From the NCBI RefSeq assembly GCF_037977385.1, contig NZ_CP150277.1, positions 2,953,001-3,017,000 on the forward strand: DNA of 64,000 nucleotides, written 5' to 3'. Under the pieces are notes generated by a model. The model ran no database searches and was not told the origin of the DNA. It was given only the letters and a program-made list of their open reading frames with translations. A program made the position numbers and the translations under genes. This DNA is from Terribacillus sp. FSL K6-0262 (lineage in GTDB: Bacteria; Bacillota; Bacilli; Bacillales; Amphibacillaceae). This document shows, piece after piece, positions 44,947-55,890 of this stretch (its first letter is position 1; each line of letters opens with the position of its first letter).

Positions 44947-45156
44947 TTATAATATACCATGTTCCTCGAAAATCCGATGCATATCCTGGCGATACTTATC
45001 TTCCATAGCAAGTACTTCTGCTTTGGATAATCCGGCGTTCTGTATGTGATTTCTAAGTATCAGGGTCGCTTTTTCCTCGGAGAAAACGCTCGCCATATTT
45101 GCTTCGCTTTTCGCTTCCACGTAGCGGAGGTACTTTTGCTGCGCATCGTTCCTCAC
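44947..45156 (-). CDS. small conserved-looking helical protein, unrecognised
   Basis: 69 residues, charged and helical (QQKYLRYVEAKSEANMASVF, LSKAEVLAMEDKYRQDMHRIF). GGCGGG abuts the ATG at 45165, so the GTG at 45156 with a spacing of 9 is the likelier start. It lies between safA and bofC and ends at the shared terminator. I cannot assign a family; the regular heptad-like pattern suggests a short helical bundle or coiled coil. Confidence 0.6.
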   Translation of the reverse strand: MRNDAQQKYLRYVEAKSEANMASVFSEEKATLILRNHIQNAGLSKAEVLAMEDKYRQDMHRIFEEHGIL

Positions 45157-45322
45157 TATAACCATCCCGCCTTTGTCTATGACTTTCTAATTCTCTACCA
45201 CATATAATCGAAAAGAAAACCTAAAAAGTGACGGTTAAATGAATTTTTTTTGAAAAAAATCGGATAAAGAACTGTTAATGGGAAAAAATGAAGAAAAAGA
45301 ATCGGAATAGGGGTGGAAGGTC

Positions 45323-45808
45323 ATGAGACGTTTTTCAGTCTTTTGCATGCTTTTCCTTTTAATCGTTCCAATCATGGCAGGGCAAGCAGCGGAACCGGTG
45401 GAAGTGAAGGTCGTATTGCAGCGTCAATATATTGATGGCAAGCAGACAGAGGTGACCCATCGGGAGAAAATATATGCGATGGAGGATTTTTGGTCAACCT
45501 ACCATGACTGGCAGCTCGTTTCGCAGAAAGAGGGGGAAGTCGTTTTTAAACAAGAGGTGATGGATATCTCACCGGCATTGAAGAAGAACGGTTATTTCGG
45601 CATTTATAAAGGAAAGCTTACGATATTCGAAGGCCGGCCCATCGATCAGCAGGCCATCCAGTCCTTTTATCAGATAAATAAGGGCAAATTGGAAAGCCAT
45701 CAAGCCAAACAGCTGGAGGATGGCATCCGGATTCAATCAAAAGAAGTCTATGAAGATGTCCTGGAGGCATTTCGTTCCAAAAATGATATCGAAGCACTGC
45801 CAAGCTAA
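45323..45808 (+). CDS. bofC: forespore regulator BofC
   Basis: 161 residues. A signal peptide (about 1-22, CMLFLLIVPIMAGQAA) is followed by an exported domain with EVKVVLQRQYIDGKQTEV and a C-terminal block KNGYFGIYKGKLTIFEGRP. BofC inhibits SpoIVB in the intermembrane space and so times pro-sigma-K processing. Position just upstream of ruvA agrees with B. subtilis. GGGTGGAAGG precedes the ATG. A sigma-G promoter was not convincingly identified. Confidence 0.9.
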   Translation: MRRFSVFCMLFLLIVPIMAGQAAEPVEVKVVLQRQYIDGKQTEVTHREKIYAMEDFWSTYHDWQLVSQKEGEVVFKQEVMDISPALKKNGYFGIYKGKLTIFEGRPIDQQAIQSFYQINKGKLESHQAKQLEDGIRIQSKEVYEDVLEAFRSKNDIEALPS

Positions 45809-45927
45809 AAGGATCTTTCCTGGGAAGGGAAGGTCCTTTTCCTGTTTTTCGCCTATAATCTTATACGAACATACGCTTGTGTGGTAAACTAGAAAGAAGT
45901 TATTGATTCAGGTAGGAGAGAAACAGC

Positions 45928-46542
45928 ATGATAGCGTATGTCAAAGGCAAGATTACTGGAATTACAGATGAAGCGGTGCTTGTGGAAGCACATGGGGTAG
46001 GTTATGAGATCATATGCCCGAATCCCTTTCAATTCCAGATGGAAGAAGGAAAGGAAGCGCTCGTCCATACATACCATTATGTACGGGAGGATGCCCAGAC
46101 TTTATTCGGGTTTAAAAATACAGAGGATAAGTTTTTATTTCAAAAGCTGCTTGGAGTTTCGGGGATAGGACCCAAAAACGCCTTGCAGATCCTTGCTGGT
46201 GTCAATGTCGAGGAATTCGTGGCTGCCATCGAAAGGGAAGATGATAAATTCCTGACAAGCTTTCAGGGTGTGGGTAAGAAGACGGCGCGACAGATGATAC
46301 TCGATCTGAAGGGCAAGCTTGTCTATATGGTTTCGCTCACAGCCATCGAGGCATCGGCAGGAAGCCAGAGCAATACTGCAAAGAAACGCATTGCTCTGGA
46401 GGATGCAGAAGATGCGATGCGGGCGCTCGGTTACCAGGAGCGCGAGATCAAAGCTGTTTTGCCGCAACTTAAAAAGGAAGACAGCGACAGTGCTGATCAT
46501 CTGATCAAGAAAGGTTTGGCTTTGTTAAGTCAAAAGAAATAA
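45928..46542 (+). CDS. ruvA: Holliday junction protein RuvA
   Basis: 204 residues. An N-terminal OB domain (MIAYVKGKITGITDEAVLVE), helix-hairpin-helix motifs (LLGVSGIGPKNALQILAG, FQGVGKKTARQMILDLKGK) and the C-terminal domain III that contacts RuvB (ALGYQEREIKAVLPQL). It recognises junctions and recruits RuvB. The ribosome site is GTAGGAGAG. Followed by ruvB after 12 bases. Confidence 0.97.
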   Translation: MIAYVKGKITGITDEAVLVEAHGVGYEIICPNPFQFQMEEGKEALVHTYHYVREDAQTLFGFKNTEDKFLFQKLLGVSGIGPKNALQILAGVNVEEFVAAIEREDDKFLTSFQGVGKKTARQMILDLKGKLVYMVSLTAIEASAGSQSNTAKKRIALEDAEDAMRALGYQEREIKAVLPQLKKEDSDSADHLIKKGLALLSQKK

Positions 46543-46554
46543 AGGAGTGCGAAG

Positions 46555-47556
46555 ATGGAAGATCGCATGATTACGAACGAATTGAAGCAGGAAGACGAAG
46601 TGATCGAGCTCAGTTTGCGCCCGAGCACATTGAAACAATACATCGGTCAGCATAAGGCAAAGGAGAACCTGGCGATCTTCATCGAGGCAGCGAAGATGCG
46701 GGATGAGCCGCTTGACCATGTATTGCTTTACGGACCTCCTGGTTTAGGGAAGACGACGATGGCCTCGATCATCGCCAATGAAATGGGGGTGCAGTTCCGG
46801 GCAACGAGCGGGCCGGCAATCGAAAAAGCAGGGGACCTGGCAGCGATACTGAGTTCGCTGGAGGCAGGAGATGTGCTGTTCATCGATGAGATTCACCGTC
46901 TGCCCCGTGCAGTCGAAGAAATACTATATCCAGCCATGGAAGATTTCTGTCTGGATATTGTCATCGGGACCGGTCCCAGCGCCCGCAGTGTCCGTCTTGA
47001 TTTGCCGCCATTTACATTGGTGGGCGCCACAACACGTGCTGGCTTATTATCCGCTCCCTTAAGGGACAGATTTGGCGTGTTGAGCCGCCTGGAATTTTAT
47101 AACACGGAGGATCTGGCAAGCATCGTTGAGCGGACAGCACTTATTTTCGATGTCGAAATAGAGCCGTCGGCTGCCATCGAGGTCGCATTGCGATCAAGGG
47201 GGACACCGCGGATTGCCAACCGCCTTCTGAAACGGGTCCGTGATATTTCACAGGTCAAAGGAGAAGACTGCATCACACAGGACACGACCCATGCAGCGCT
47301 CAACCAGCTGCAGGTAGATGAAAAGGGCCTTGATCATATCGATCATAAGCTGTTGACGACCATCATGGATCAGTTCCGCGGCGGGCCGGTCGGGCTCGAT
47401 ACCATCAGTGCGACGATCGGGGAAGAGTCCCAGACGATAGAAGATGTGTATGAGCCATATTTGCTGCAGATCGGTTTCATCCAGCGGACGCCGCGCGGCC
47501 GGGTTGTCACTCCGCTTGCTTATGCCCATTTCAACCGGGAGGTGCCAGGTACTTGA
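46555..47556 (+). CDS. ruvB: Holliday junction helicase RuvB
   Basis: 333 residues, an AAA+ motor for branch migration. Walker [18 protein letters not shown] (about 60-76), Walker [10 protein letters not shown], sensor 1 [18 protein letters not shown] and the winged-helix end ([21 protein letters not shown]). Ribosome site AAAGGAGTG. It overlaps the next small gene by four bases. Confidence 0.98.
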   Translation: MEDRMITNELKQEDEVIELSLRPSTLKQYIGQHKAKENLAIFIEAAKMRDEPLDHVLLYGPPGLGKTTMASIIANEMGVQFRATSGPAIEKAGDLAAILSSLEAGDVLFIDEIHRLPRAVEEILYPAMEDFCLDIVIGTGPSARSVRLDLPPFTLVGATTRAGLLSAPLRDRFGVLSRLEFYNTEDLASIVERTALIFDVEIEPSAAIEVALRSRGTPRIANRLLKRVRDISQVKGEDCITQDTTHAALNQLQVDEKGLDHIDHKLLTTIMDQFRGGPVGLDTISATIGEESQTIEDVYEPYLLQIGFIQRTPRGRVVTPLAYAHFNREVPGT

Positions 47557-47753
47557 CCGGCATTGGAAAAATCTTTATCCTTATAGGCGTTGTATGTATA
47601 GTGATCGGCATCATCATGTCGTTCATTGGCAGACTGCCGGGAGATATCGTTTTTAAGAAAGGGAACACGACAGTATATTTTCCGATCGTAACATCGATTG
47701 TCGTCAGTATCGTACTGTCGCTTATCATGTTCCTATTCAACAAATTTCGCTGA
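47553..47753 (+). CDS. DUF2905 small membrane protein
   Basis: 66 residues with two membrane helices flanking the family signature [20 protein letters not shown]. The TTG start overlaps the ruvB stop and has GGGAGGTG upstream, so it is translationally coupled. Found next to ruvB in many bacteria; function unknown. Confidence 0.87.
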   Translation: MTGIGKIFILIGVVCIVIGIIMSFIGRLPGDIVFKKGNTTVYFPIVTSIVVSIVLSLIMFLFNKFR

Positions 47754-47775
47754 AACAGACTAGGAGTTAACAGGT

Positions 47776-48804
47776 ATGGATATAAAGGATTATGATTTTC
47801 ATTTACCAGAAGAACTGATCGCCCAGACGCCGCTTCAGGACAGGACAGCATCGAGGCTGCTTGTATTGAATAGGGAAGCGCGTACGATGGAGCATCGCCA
47901 TTTTGCCGATATCGGTGACTATTTGAAGCCAGGGGACTGCCTTGTCCTGAATGATACACGTGTCCTGCCTGCGCGGCTGTATGGCATCAAGAAAGACACG
48001 CAGGCGAAAGTGGAGATCCTCTTGCTCAAGCAAATGGAAGGGGATAGCTGGGAAGTTTTGGTCAAACCGGCCAAGAAGGTCAAAGTCGGCACGGAGCTAT
48101 CCTTCGGCGATGGCAAGCTGACAGCGGTATGCAAGGAACTGCTGGAGCATGGCGGACGAATCATCGAATTCAAATATGATGGTATTTTCTATGAGGTATT
48201 GGAGGAGCTTGGTGAAATGCCGCTGCCTCCATATATCAAAGAGCAGCTTCCTGACCAAGAGCGCTACCAGACTGTGTATGCCAAGGAAAAAGGCTCTGCA
48301 GCCGCGCCGACAGCCGGTCTGCATTTCACTAAGGAATTGCTTGCGGATCTTCAGGAAAAAGGCGTTGAAATTGCATTCATCACCCTTCATGTTGGGTTGG
48401 GAACCTTCCGTCCCGTCAGTGTGGAATCCATCGAAGAACATGAAATGCATGCCGAGTTTTATCAAATGTCCCAGGAAACGGCAGATCAGCTGACTCGAAT
48501 CCGTGAAAACGGAGGTCGGATCATTTCCGTCGGGACTACATCCACACGTACATTGGAAACAATCGCACGGGACCATGACGGAAAATTCGTCGCCGCAAGC
48601 GGATGGACGGATATCTTCATCTATCCTGGATTTACGTATCGAGCCATCGATGGCTTGATAACCAATTTCCATTTGCCAAAATCAACTTTGATCATGCTGG
48701 TCAGCGCATTTGCAGGACGGGATTTCATCCTGGATGCATACCGGACAGCAGTAGAGGAGCGTTATCGTTTCTTCAGCTTCGGTGATGCGATGCTGATTGT
48801 ATAG
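47776..48804 (+). CDS. queA: S-adenosylmethionine:tRNA ribosyltransferase-isomerase QueA
   Basis: 342 residues. It makes epoxyqueuosine from preQ1 in tRNA using AdoMet. Motifs: [19 protein letters not shown] at the start, [30 protein letters not shown] and a C-terminal [15 protein letters not shown]. It is upstream of tgt, the preceding enzyme in the pathway. Confidence 0.97.
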   Translation: MDIKDYDFHLPEELIAQTPLQDRTASRLLVLNREARTMEHRHFADIGDYLKPGDCLVLNDTRVLPARLYGIKKDTQAKVEILLLKQMEGDSWEVLVKPAKKVKVGTELSFGDGKLTAVCKELLEHGGRIIEFKYDGIFYEVLEELGEMPLPPYIKEQLPDQERYQTVYAKEKGSAAAPTAGLHFTKELLADLQEKGVEIAFITLHVGLGTFRPVSVESIEEHEMHAEFYQMSQETADQLTRIRENGGRIISVGTTSTRTLETIARDHDGKFVAASGWTDIFIYPGFTYRAIDGLITNFHLPKSTLIMLVSAFAGRDFILDAYRTAVEERYRFFSFGDAMLIV

Positions 48805-48815
48805 ATCGAGAATAG

Positions 48816-49970
<1,155 letters not shown>

Positions 49971-49986
49971 AAAGGGGGAGCAGTGA

Positions 49987-50250
49987 ATGAATATTCAAAG
50001 TATAATACTTATCGTATTAATGTTTGTTATTTTCTACTTCCTGTTGATTCGTCCGCAGCAGAAGCGTCAGAAGCAGGTTAGAGAAATGCAGGCTAATTTG
50101 AAAAAGGGAGACAGCATCGTTACCATCGGTGGTTTACATGGGAAGGTGCATGCGATAGACGAGGCGTCTGTAGTCCTTACTACGGATGATGGCAGTAAGT
50201 TGACATTCGACCGCAATGCAATCCGTGACGTCAAACCTTCAGAAGCGTAA
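49987..50250 (+). CDS. yajC: preprotein translocase subunit YajC
   Basis: 87 residues. One membrane helix (about 3-20) and the conserved FLLIRPQQKRQKQ and LKKGDSIVTIGGLHGKV blocks. It is an accessory protein of the Sec/SecDF complex. AAAGGGGGAG precedes the start. A terminator follows. Confidence 0.96.
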   Translation: MNIQSIILIVLMFVIFYFLLIRPQQKRQKQVREMQANLKKGDSIVTIGGLHGKVHAIDEASVVLTTDDGSKLTFDRNAIRDVKPSEA

Positions 50251-50254
50251 AGAT

Positions 50255-50284
50255 AAAGACAGGAGATCCTTCTCCTGTCTTTTT
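50255..50284. terminator. terminator between yajC and the convergent yrzE-like gene
   Basis: AAAGACAGGAGA-TCCT-TCTCCTGTCTTT, symmetric and usable from both sides. Confidence 0.9.
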
Positions 50285-50654
50285 ATGTGCTCGTTTTAAT
50301 GTTGACACCGATCATGCCGCCGACCAGGGCTGCTGCCAGGAACCCGCCATGCGTGAGCAGCTGTGTTCCTGAAAAGCCTACTTGATATCCAAGGTATTGA
50401 TAGAGAAGGATGAATAGGGAAAAGCCTATCGCGGTCATGCCGCCAAGCAGCCAGCCTTTATCCTCACCCTTCACCCCGGCAATCAGCCCTCCGATGAATA
50501 GACTGAGGATGCCTGCGCCAAGTGTCGTCCAGTCCAGCATTCCTTCGCCAAGCTCCGTGAAACGCAATAGTAATGCCAATGTAAAGCTGATGAATAATAG
50601 AAGCGCGAAAACGGTGATCCAGCCATACAATATCGCTTGTACGTTTTTCTTCAC
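50283..50654 (-). CDS. yrzE: TIGR04086-type membrane protein (YrzE-like)
   Basis: 123 residues with four membrane segments (start AILYGWITVFALLLFISFT; LGAGILSLFIGGLIAGVKGEDKGWLLGG). GTG start with GGGGGG upstream. B. subtilis yrzE occupies the same place between yajC and the DUF421 gene. Function unknown. Confidence 0.83.
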   Translation of the reverse strand: MKKNVQAILYGWITVFALLLFISFTLALLLRFTELGEGMLDWTTLGAGILSLFIGGLIAGVKGEDKGWLLGGMTAIGFSLFILLYQYLGYQVGFSGTQLLTHGGFLAAALVGGMIGVNIKTST

Positions 50655-50767
50655 AAAAATCCCCCCAGTATGTCTATATGGCTACTTTATGCATGTCCTT
50701 TCTGATTCAGAACGTATAGAACCTGTCTCCTGACACAAAATAATAAAATAAAAAGGAGGCGGGTGTT

Positions 50768-51430
50768 TTGTTCGATGCATTGGATTGGTCGCTTGTTGGA
50801 AGGACGATTCTTTCGTATATTGTCATCGTCATCATTTTCCGTCTCATGGGGAAACGGGAAATTGGTGAATTGAGCATCATAGATTTGGTCGTTTATTTGA
50901 TGTTAGCCGAAATTGCAGTATTATCGATTGAGGATCCCAGCAGCGATTTGCTGCATTTTATCATTCCGATGGTAATACTTTTGATCATCCAGAGAAGTAC
51001 TGCATTTTTATCCCTTAAATTTCCAAAGATGCGTGATTTCATGGAAGGAAAACCATCGATCATCATCAACAGAGGGCGGATAGACGAGCATGAGATGCGC
51101 AGACAGCGTTACAGCTTCTCCGACTTGCAGCAGCAGCTGCGCGAAAACGGAACAAAAAGCATACAGGATGTGGATTTTGCCATCCTGGAGACCTCGGGTG
51201 AGCTATCAGTGTTCGAGAAACGGGATACTGCTGAAGGCAGCAGCGGTTTTGTATCACCGCTAATCATCGATGGCAAGATCCAGCACGATGTATTGGATGA
51301 GCTTGGTAAGTCGGAATCTTGGCTCCGCGGTGAGATGAAACGGCACGGCCATCCTGATCTTGCTTCCATTTCATTTTGTACACTCGATCAGGATCATAGC
51401 TGGTTTATTGACCGCAAGGATGACCGCTGA
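50768..51430 (+). CDS. DUF421 membrane protein (YetF family, YrbG-like)
   Basis: 220 residues. Three membrane helices (about 8-95) with the family signature RLMGKREIGELSIIDLVVYLMLAEIA, and a soluble C-terminal domain (GKPSIIINRGRIDEHEMRRQR, DVDFAILETSGELSVFEK). The TTG start at 50768 is preceded by AAAGGAGG. Corresponds in position to B. subtilis yrbG. YetF proteins have spore-related functions in some species. Confidence 0.9.
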   Translation: MFDALDWSLVGRTILSYIVIVIIFRLMGKREIGELSIIDLVVYLMLAEIAVLSIEDPSSDLLHFIIPMVILLIIQRSTAFLSLKFPKMRDFMEGKPSIIINRGRIDEHEMRRQRYSFSDLQQQLRENGTKSIQDVDFAILETSGELSVFEKRDTAEGSSGFVSPLIIDGKIQHDVLDELGKSESWLRGEMKRHGHPDLASISFCTLDQDHSWFIDRKDDR

Positions 51431-52978
51431 TCATTTTTTCCTTTTTGATAAAAATTGCTCTGCTTCTGCTCTCGTAATGAAACCGAGACTTAGCATGAAC
51501 AAGAGGTAGAGAAAGAGAAGGATGAGCAGTACTAGCAGAAATGCCGGCAGCTCATAGAGTGAGCTTGAGAAAATACCCTTCAGCAGTTGTGCAGTAAAAG
51601 TTGTCAATCCCAACAAACCGAGCATTTGAGCAATTTCCTTCAGTGTCAGCCGAAAGCCGGCGACACGGGCCAATGAGATTAAATGCAGTAAAGTGATCAG
51701 AACCACTGTGACGATCATGCTGATAGCGACACCGATGATTCCGAATTTAGCATTGGAGGCCAAAGAGACAAGCAGGATGATTTTGACTCCTGCACCGATG
51801 ATTGTATTCCACATTGCGGCTTTTGCTGCATCCAAAGCCTGCAATGCGGTGCTTAACGGCATCTGGATATACATCATGATATAAAAAGGTGCCATCAGCA
51901 GAATGAATCGCTCTGCGCTTTCGCTGCCGTACATATAATGCAGGATTGGCCCGGAAAATACTGTAAGAACTACCGTTGCAATCGCACCTGAAGCGAAGCT
52001 GAGCCGGATCGCTTGGTGAATCCGATAATGGACGAATTGGTGTCGGTTCTGTTCGTTTGCTTCACTGATGGATGGCAGCAGGGCAGTGGCCAACGAGTTG
52101 GTGATGAATGTCGGCAGAGCCAAAAGTGGCAGGGCATAGCCTGTCAGTTCCCCATACTGCCTGGTTGCCAGTGCCGTTCCAACTCCTGCCAGCGCCAGGC
52201 TCTGAGCTGTGAGTATCGGCTCCAGGAAATGTGTGCCGCTGGCAATGAGCCTGCTGCCTGTTGCAGGCAATGCTATTGAAAACAGGCGCTCCAAGGTCTG
52301 CTTGCCGCCTTTTAAGGCAGTGACGAATTGAGAGCGTATTTTCACGCTCTTCTTTCGCTTGAATTGGCGGAGCATATACAGCAAGGAAACGAACTCCCCG
52401 ATAATGACGGATATCATCGCGCCTAGGGCAGCAAATTCAACTCCGTAGGGCAGGAAGAATTTAACGAGATAAACCGTACAGCTGATCCGGACAATCTGTT
52501 CGATCACCTGTGAGAAGCTCTGCGGCTTCATGTTCTGTTTGCCTTGAAAATAACCTCGCAGCACAGCGGCAACCGCCAATATCGGGATGATGGGCCCGAT
52601 GGCCAGCATCGGGTAAATGACTCGCGCATCCTTCAGCAGCTTGTCCGCAAGAAATGGGGCTGCAAAATAAAGAAGGCCGACAAATACAATGCTGATGCTG
52701 AGAGTGACAGTCAGGGAAACAACAACGATTTTCTTGATTTGTTCGTTATCTCCTCGGACATCTGCCTCTGCCACTCTTTTCGAGATAGCGGTGGGCAGAC
52801 CGAATTGGGTGATGGCAATGGCCAGGAATAATGTCGGCATCGCCATCATGTATAAGCCGATCCCCTCTTCTCCCATGACACGTGCAACGACAATCCGGTT
52901 CACGAATCCAAGGAAGCGAGTGATCAAGCTGGCAGCAATCAGGATGAGTGCCCCTTGTAGAAAAGTCTGCTTCGTCAC
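51431..52978 (-). CDS. spoVB: stage V sporulation protein B (MATE/MOP-type lipid flippase)
   Basis: 515 residues with about 14 membrane helices. Start LQGALILIAASLITRFLGFVNRIV and the RGYFQGKQNMKPQSFSQVIEQIVR motif are typical of the polysaccharide-transport branch of the MOP superfamily. AAGGCAGG before the GTG at 52978 sets the start. SpoVB is needed for cortex synthesis and probably flips a peptidoglycan precursor. Same locus as in B. subtilis. Confidence 0.93.
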   Translation of the reverse strand: MTKQTFLQGALILIAASLITRFLGFVNRIVVARVMGEEGIGLYMMAMPTLFLAIAITQFGLPTAISKRVAEADVRGDNEQIKKIVVVSLTVTLSISIVFVGLLYFAAPFLADKLLKDARVIYPMLAIGPIIPILAVAAVLRGYFQGKQNMKPQSFSQVIEQIVRISCTVYLVKFFLPYGVEFAALGAMISVIIGEFVSLLYMLRQFKRKKSVKIRSQFVTALKGGKQTLERLFSIALPATGSRLIASGTHFLEPILTAQSLALAGVGTALATRQYGELTGYALPLLALPTFITNSLATALLPSISEANEQNRHQFVHYRIHQAIRLSFASGAIATVVLTVFSGPILHYMYGSESAERFILLMAPFYIMMYIQMPLSTALQALDAAKAAMWNTIIGAGVKIILLVSLASNAKFGIIGVAISMIVTVVLITLLHLISLARVAGFRLTLKEIAQMLGLLGLTTFTAQLLKGIFSSSLYELPAFLLVLLILLFLYLLFMLSLGFITRAEAEQFLSKRKK

Positions 52979-53098
52979 ATCGACAACCTGCCTTCTCAAA
53001 TAATTGTTTTTCGGATACAATTAAATGTATGCATGAGATATGGCCAAGCATGACTAGCCTGTACAGAACTGAGGCAAGTTGGTTGAGGAGGTAGAAAT

Positions 53099-53395
53099 GT
53101 GTACGAATCAAAGACAGTGAACGAATGGAAGTCGGAAGTGATGCCTGCCGTGATCAGCAAGAAGGAAGAATTCCATCTGCTGGGCTATGATAAAGCATCC
53201 GCTGCGGATATTTGGAGCTGTATGGAAAAAAAGGTGTGGAAGAAAGAGATAGACAAGCCGAAGCGATTATATGAAGTGGTAGCTGATATCATGCAGCTTA
53301 GTGTATCGGTGTATATGGGATATCTGACCATGTCCGTCTACGAGGAAGATGAGGATCTGATGGCGTCGATAGCGGCCATCAATGGTCAATCCTGA
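53099..53395 (+). CDS. comN: post-transcriptional regulator ComN
   Basis: 98 residues, helical. It has the ComN block KKEEFHLLGYDKASAADIWSC and DIMQLSVSVYMGYLTM. In B. subtilis ComN (YrzD) binds the comE mRNA and affects competence. GAGGAGGT precedes the GTG. It is divergent from spoVB and upstream of secDF, as expected. Confidence 0.87.
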   Translation: MYESKTVNEWKSEVMPAVISKKEEFHLLGYDKASAADIWSCMEKKVWKKEIDKPKRLYEVVADIMQLSVSVYMGYLTMSVYEEDEDLMASIAAINGQS

Positions 53396-53406
53396 TATAG
53401 GAAAAG

Positions 53407-53436
53407 TTGACAGTGCTGGCTTGTCTTTTCTATACT
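53407..53436 (+). promoter_or_regulatory. promoter of secDF
   Basis: TTGACA (53407-53412), 18-base spacer, TATACT (53431-53436). The leader of about 105 bases contains the hairpin GCAGATG-TT-CATCTGC (53485-53500). Confidence 0.75.
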
Positions 53437-53464
53437 ATGTGAGTATTTGACGGATGGGTACAGC

Positions 53465-53623
53465 ATGTACATACAAGTAATTTTGCAGATGTTCATCTGC
53501 AGTATTTTAGGTTTCGTTTTGACGGAACATGGGAGGCAGTTGCATCATGGTGAAAAGAGGCAGAATCGTTGCCTTCTTTTTGATCGTCCTATTGCTTTTG
53601 GGAGGAATGGGCACGACGATTAA
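53465..53623 (+). CDS. possible leader ORF overlapping the secDF start
   Basis: 52 codons: a hydrophobic N-terminus (MYIQVILQMFICSILGFV) and a charged C-terminus that overlaps secDF in another frame. The ribosome site (GGATGGG) is weak. The perfect hairpin 53485-53500 lies inside. It may be a regulatory peptide or chance. Confidence 0.25.
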   Translation: MYIQVILQMFICSILGFVLTEHGRQLHHGEKRQNRCLLFDRPIAFGRNGHDD

Positions 53624-55805
53624 AGGAATAGCAAAGGATTTAAATTTAGGACTGGATTTGCAAGGCGGGTTCGAGGTCCTTTACGAAGTAAGCCCGCTGG
53701 AAGAAGGGGATAAGATAGATTCAGCGACCTTGAATGCCACGGCACAGGCATTGAACGAACGAGTCGATACCCTTGGCGTCAGTGAGACCAGCATCGACAT
53801 TGAACAGCCGAATCGGATCCGCGTGCAGCTTGCCGGGGTGAAAGATCAGGACCAGGCTCGTGAAATGCTGTCGACGACTGCCAATCTATCATTCCGTGAC
53901 ACAGAAGATAAAGAATATCTGAATGGTACGGATATCGAGGCAGGCAGCGCCAAGCAGGCATTCGACCCGCAAACGAATCAGCCGCTGGTGACAGTGGAGA
54001 TGAAGGATGCTTCCAAATTCGGTGAAGTGACAAGTGAACTTTCACAGCGTTCATTCCCGGATAACAGGCTGGTCATCTGGCTTGATTATGAGGATGGGGA
54101 CTCGTATGAAGAGGAAGCGAAAAAGCCTGAGGATGAACAGAAATTCATATCCGCTCCGGCAGTATCCCAAGCCATCAATAGCAAATCGGTGCAAATTGAA
54201 GGTGATTTCACAGTCGAAAGTGCGCAGGAGCTTGCCGATCTATTGAACGCCGGTTCCCTTCCGGTGAAGATGGATGAAGTGTATTCCAACTCTGTCGGGG
54301 CTCAATTCGGTCAGGATGCACTGGATCAGACAATGCTTGCAGGGTACATCGCATTTGCCCTTATCCTGCTGTTCATGATCGTTTATTACAGACTGCCTGG
54401 TTTGATTGCGTCGATCACATTGGCACTATTCGCTTATTTGAACATTGTTGTCTTCGACCTGCTCCACGTAGTGCTGACATTGCCTGGGATAGCAGCCTTG
54501 ATTCTCGGTATCGGGATGGCAGTGGATGCGAACATCATCACATATGAACGTATCAAGGATGAGCTGAAGGCAGGCAAATCTTTGAAGGCGGCTTATAAAG
54601 CTGGTAATAAGAATTCTTTGGCCACAATTACCGATGCCAACATCACAACGATGATTGCCGGTATCGTGTTATTCATCTTCGGTACCAGCTCCATCAAAGG
54701 ATTTGCGACGACACTTATCATCAGTATCCTGCTCAGCTTCATCACCGCCGTCGTTGGTTCACGTGCATTGCTGAGCCTTATGGTGAAAAGCCGCGCCTTT
54801 GATAAGAGACCAGGCTGGTTTGGAGTATCCAAGAAAAACATCCGTAATCTGAGTGACAAAGAAGAACGAGATGTCACTTTTTATGGGATGAAGCTGAACC
54901 TTGTGAAGCATCGCAAAGCTTATTTCGCTTTCTCGATTGCACTCACCATTGCCGGCATCATCTGTCTGAGCATCTTCAAGCTTAATCTTGGCATCGACTT
55001 TACCAGCGGCTCACGTGTCGAATTTGATTCAGATCAAGCTGTCACGACCGAGCAGGTGGAGCAGCAGATCGAGGATATCGGCTTGACTGCCAAAGAAACG
55101 CAGCTATCGGCAGATGGCAAGCATGCCTCTGTCCGGCTGGAGGAAACATTGACCAAGGATCAGGAAACCGATGTTAAGGGTGAAATTCAAGAAGCTTATG
55201 GAGATGCTCCCAGCATAAGCACAGTATCTCCGGTCATCGGTAAGGAACTGGCGAAGAATGCCTTGTATGCAGTCATTTTCGCTTCGATCGGTATCGTCCT
55301 CTATGCGACTATCCGCTTCGAGTTCAAATTTGCCGTGGCGGCAATCATTTCCTTGCTGCATGACGCCTTCTTCATCCTGGCGATTTTCAGTATCACCAGA
55401 TTGGAATTCGATGTCACTATCATTGCGGCCATCTTGACCATCATCGGTTATTCGATAAATGACACGATTGTGACGTTTGACCGGATCAAAGAGAATATCC
55501 GGATCAAACGGAAAGTCAAGACGTTTGATGAGCTTGCGAAAATCGTCAACGATAGCTTGCTGCAAACACTCGTACGCAGTGTGAACACAGTAGTGACGGT
55601 GATCGTAGCGGCAATCATCCTCTGGATATTTGGTGCTGCTTCGATCACGAACTTCTCGATCGCCCTTGTCATCGGTTTGGCGGCAGGAACATATTCTTCC
55701 CTCTTCATCGCTGCACAGCTGTGGCTCGTCTGGCGAGGAAGGAATATCGACCAAAAGCCGATCGTCCACGAGGAGAAGAAGAAAGTCGAAGGACCACAGG
55801 TTTGA
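53547..55805 (+). CDS. secDF: protein translocase SecDF fusion
   Basis: 752 residues with 12 membrane helices. The SecD half has LGLDLQGGFEVLYEV and the large first periplasmic-type domain, helices with MVDANIITYERIKDEL; the SecF half has GIDFTSGSRVEFD and YSINDTIVTFDRIKENIR. It uses proton flow to pull exported proteins. GGGAGG selects the ATG at 53547. A fused SecDF is typical of Bacillus. A short hairpin with a T-rich end follows. Confidence 0.97.
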   Translation: MVKRGRIVAFFLIVLLLLGGMGTTIKGIAKDLNLGLDLQGGFEVLYEVSPLEEGDKIDSATLNATAQALNERVDTLGVSETSIDIEQPNRIRVQLAGVKDQDQAREMLSTTANLSFRDTEDKEYLNGTDIEAGSAKQAFDPQTNQPLVTVEMKDASKFGEVTSELSQRSFPDNRLVIWLDYEDGDSYEEEAKKPEDEQKFISAPAVSQAINSKSVQIEGDFTVESAQELADLLNAGSLPVKMDEVYSNSVGAQFGQDALDQTMLAGYIAFALILLFMIVYYRLPGLIASITLALFAYLNIVVFDLLHVVLTLPGIAALILGIGMAVDANIITYERIKDELKAGKSLKAAYKAGNKNSLATITDANITTMIAGIVLFIFGTSSIKGFATTLIISILLSFITAVVGSRALLSLMVKSRAFDKRPGWFGVSKKNIRNLSDKEERDVTFYGMKLNLVKHRKAYFAFSIALTIAGIICLSIFKLNLGIDFTSGSRVEFDSDQAVTTEQVEQQIEDIGLTAKETQLSADGKHASVRLEETLTKDQETDVKGEIQEAYGDAPSISTVSPVIGKELAKNALYAVIFASIGIVLYATIRFEFKFAVAAIISLLHDAFFILAIFSITRLEFDVTIIAAILTIIGYSINDTIVTFDRIKENIRIKRKVKTFDELAKIVNDSLLQTLVRSVNTVVTVIVAAIILWIFGAASITNFSIALVIGLAAGTYSSLFIAAQLWLVWRGRNIDQKPIVHEEKKKVEGPQV

Positions 55806-55812
55806 TGACATG

Positions 55813-55842
55813 ACCCCCGTATGAAAAACGGGGGTTAATTTT
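55813..55842 (+). terminator. secDF terminator
   Basis: ACCCCCGT / ACGGGGGT followed by TAATTTTT. Confidence 0.75.
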
Positions 55843-55890
55843 TGGATAATGGGGAATGTATAAGTAGCCGCATTGGAAAGGAGTCAGCAA

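Noticed and set aside
45166..45322. Sigma-F/G promoter for bofC
   Set aside because: No good match to the -35 and -10 elements at the right spacing.
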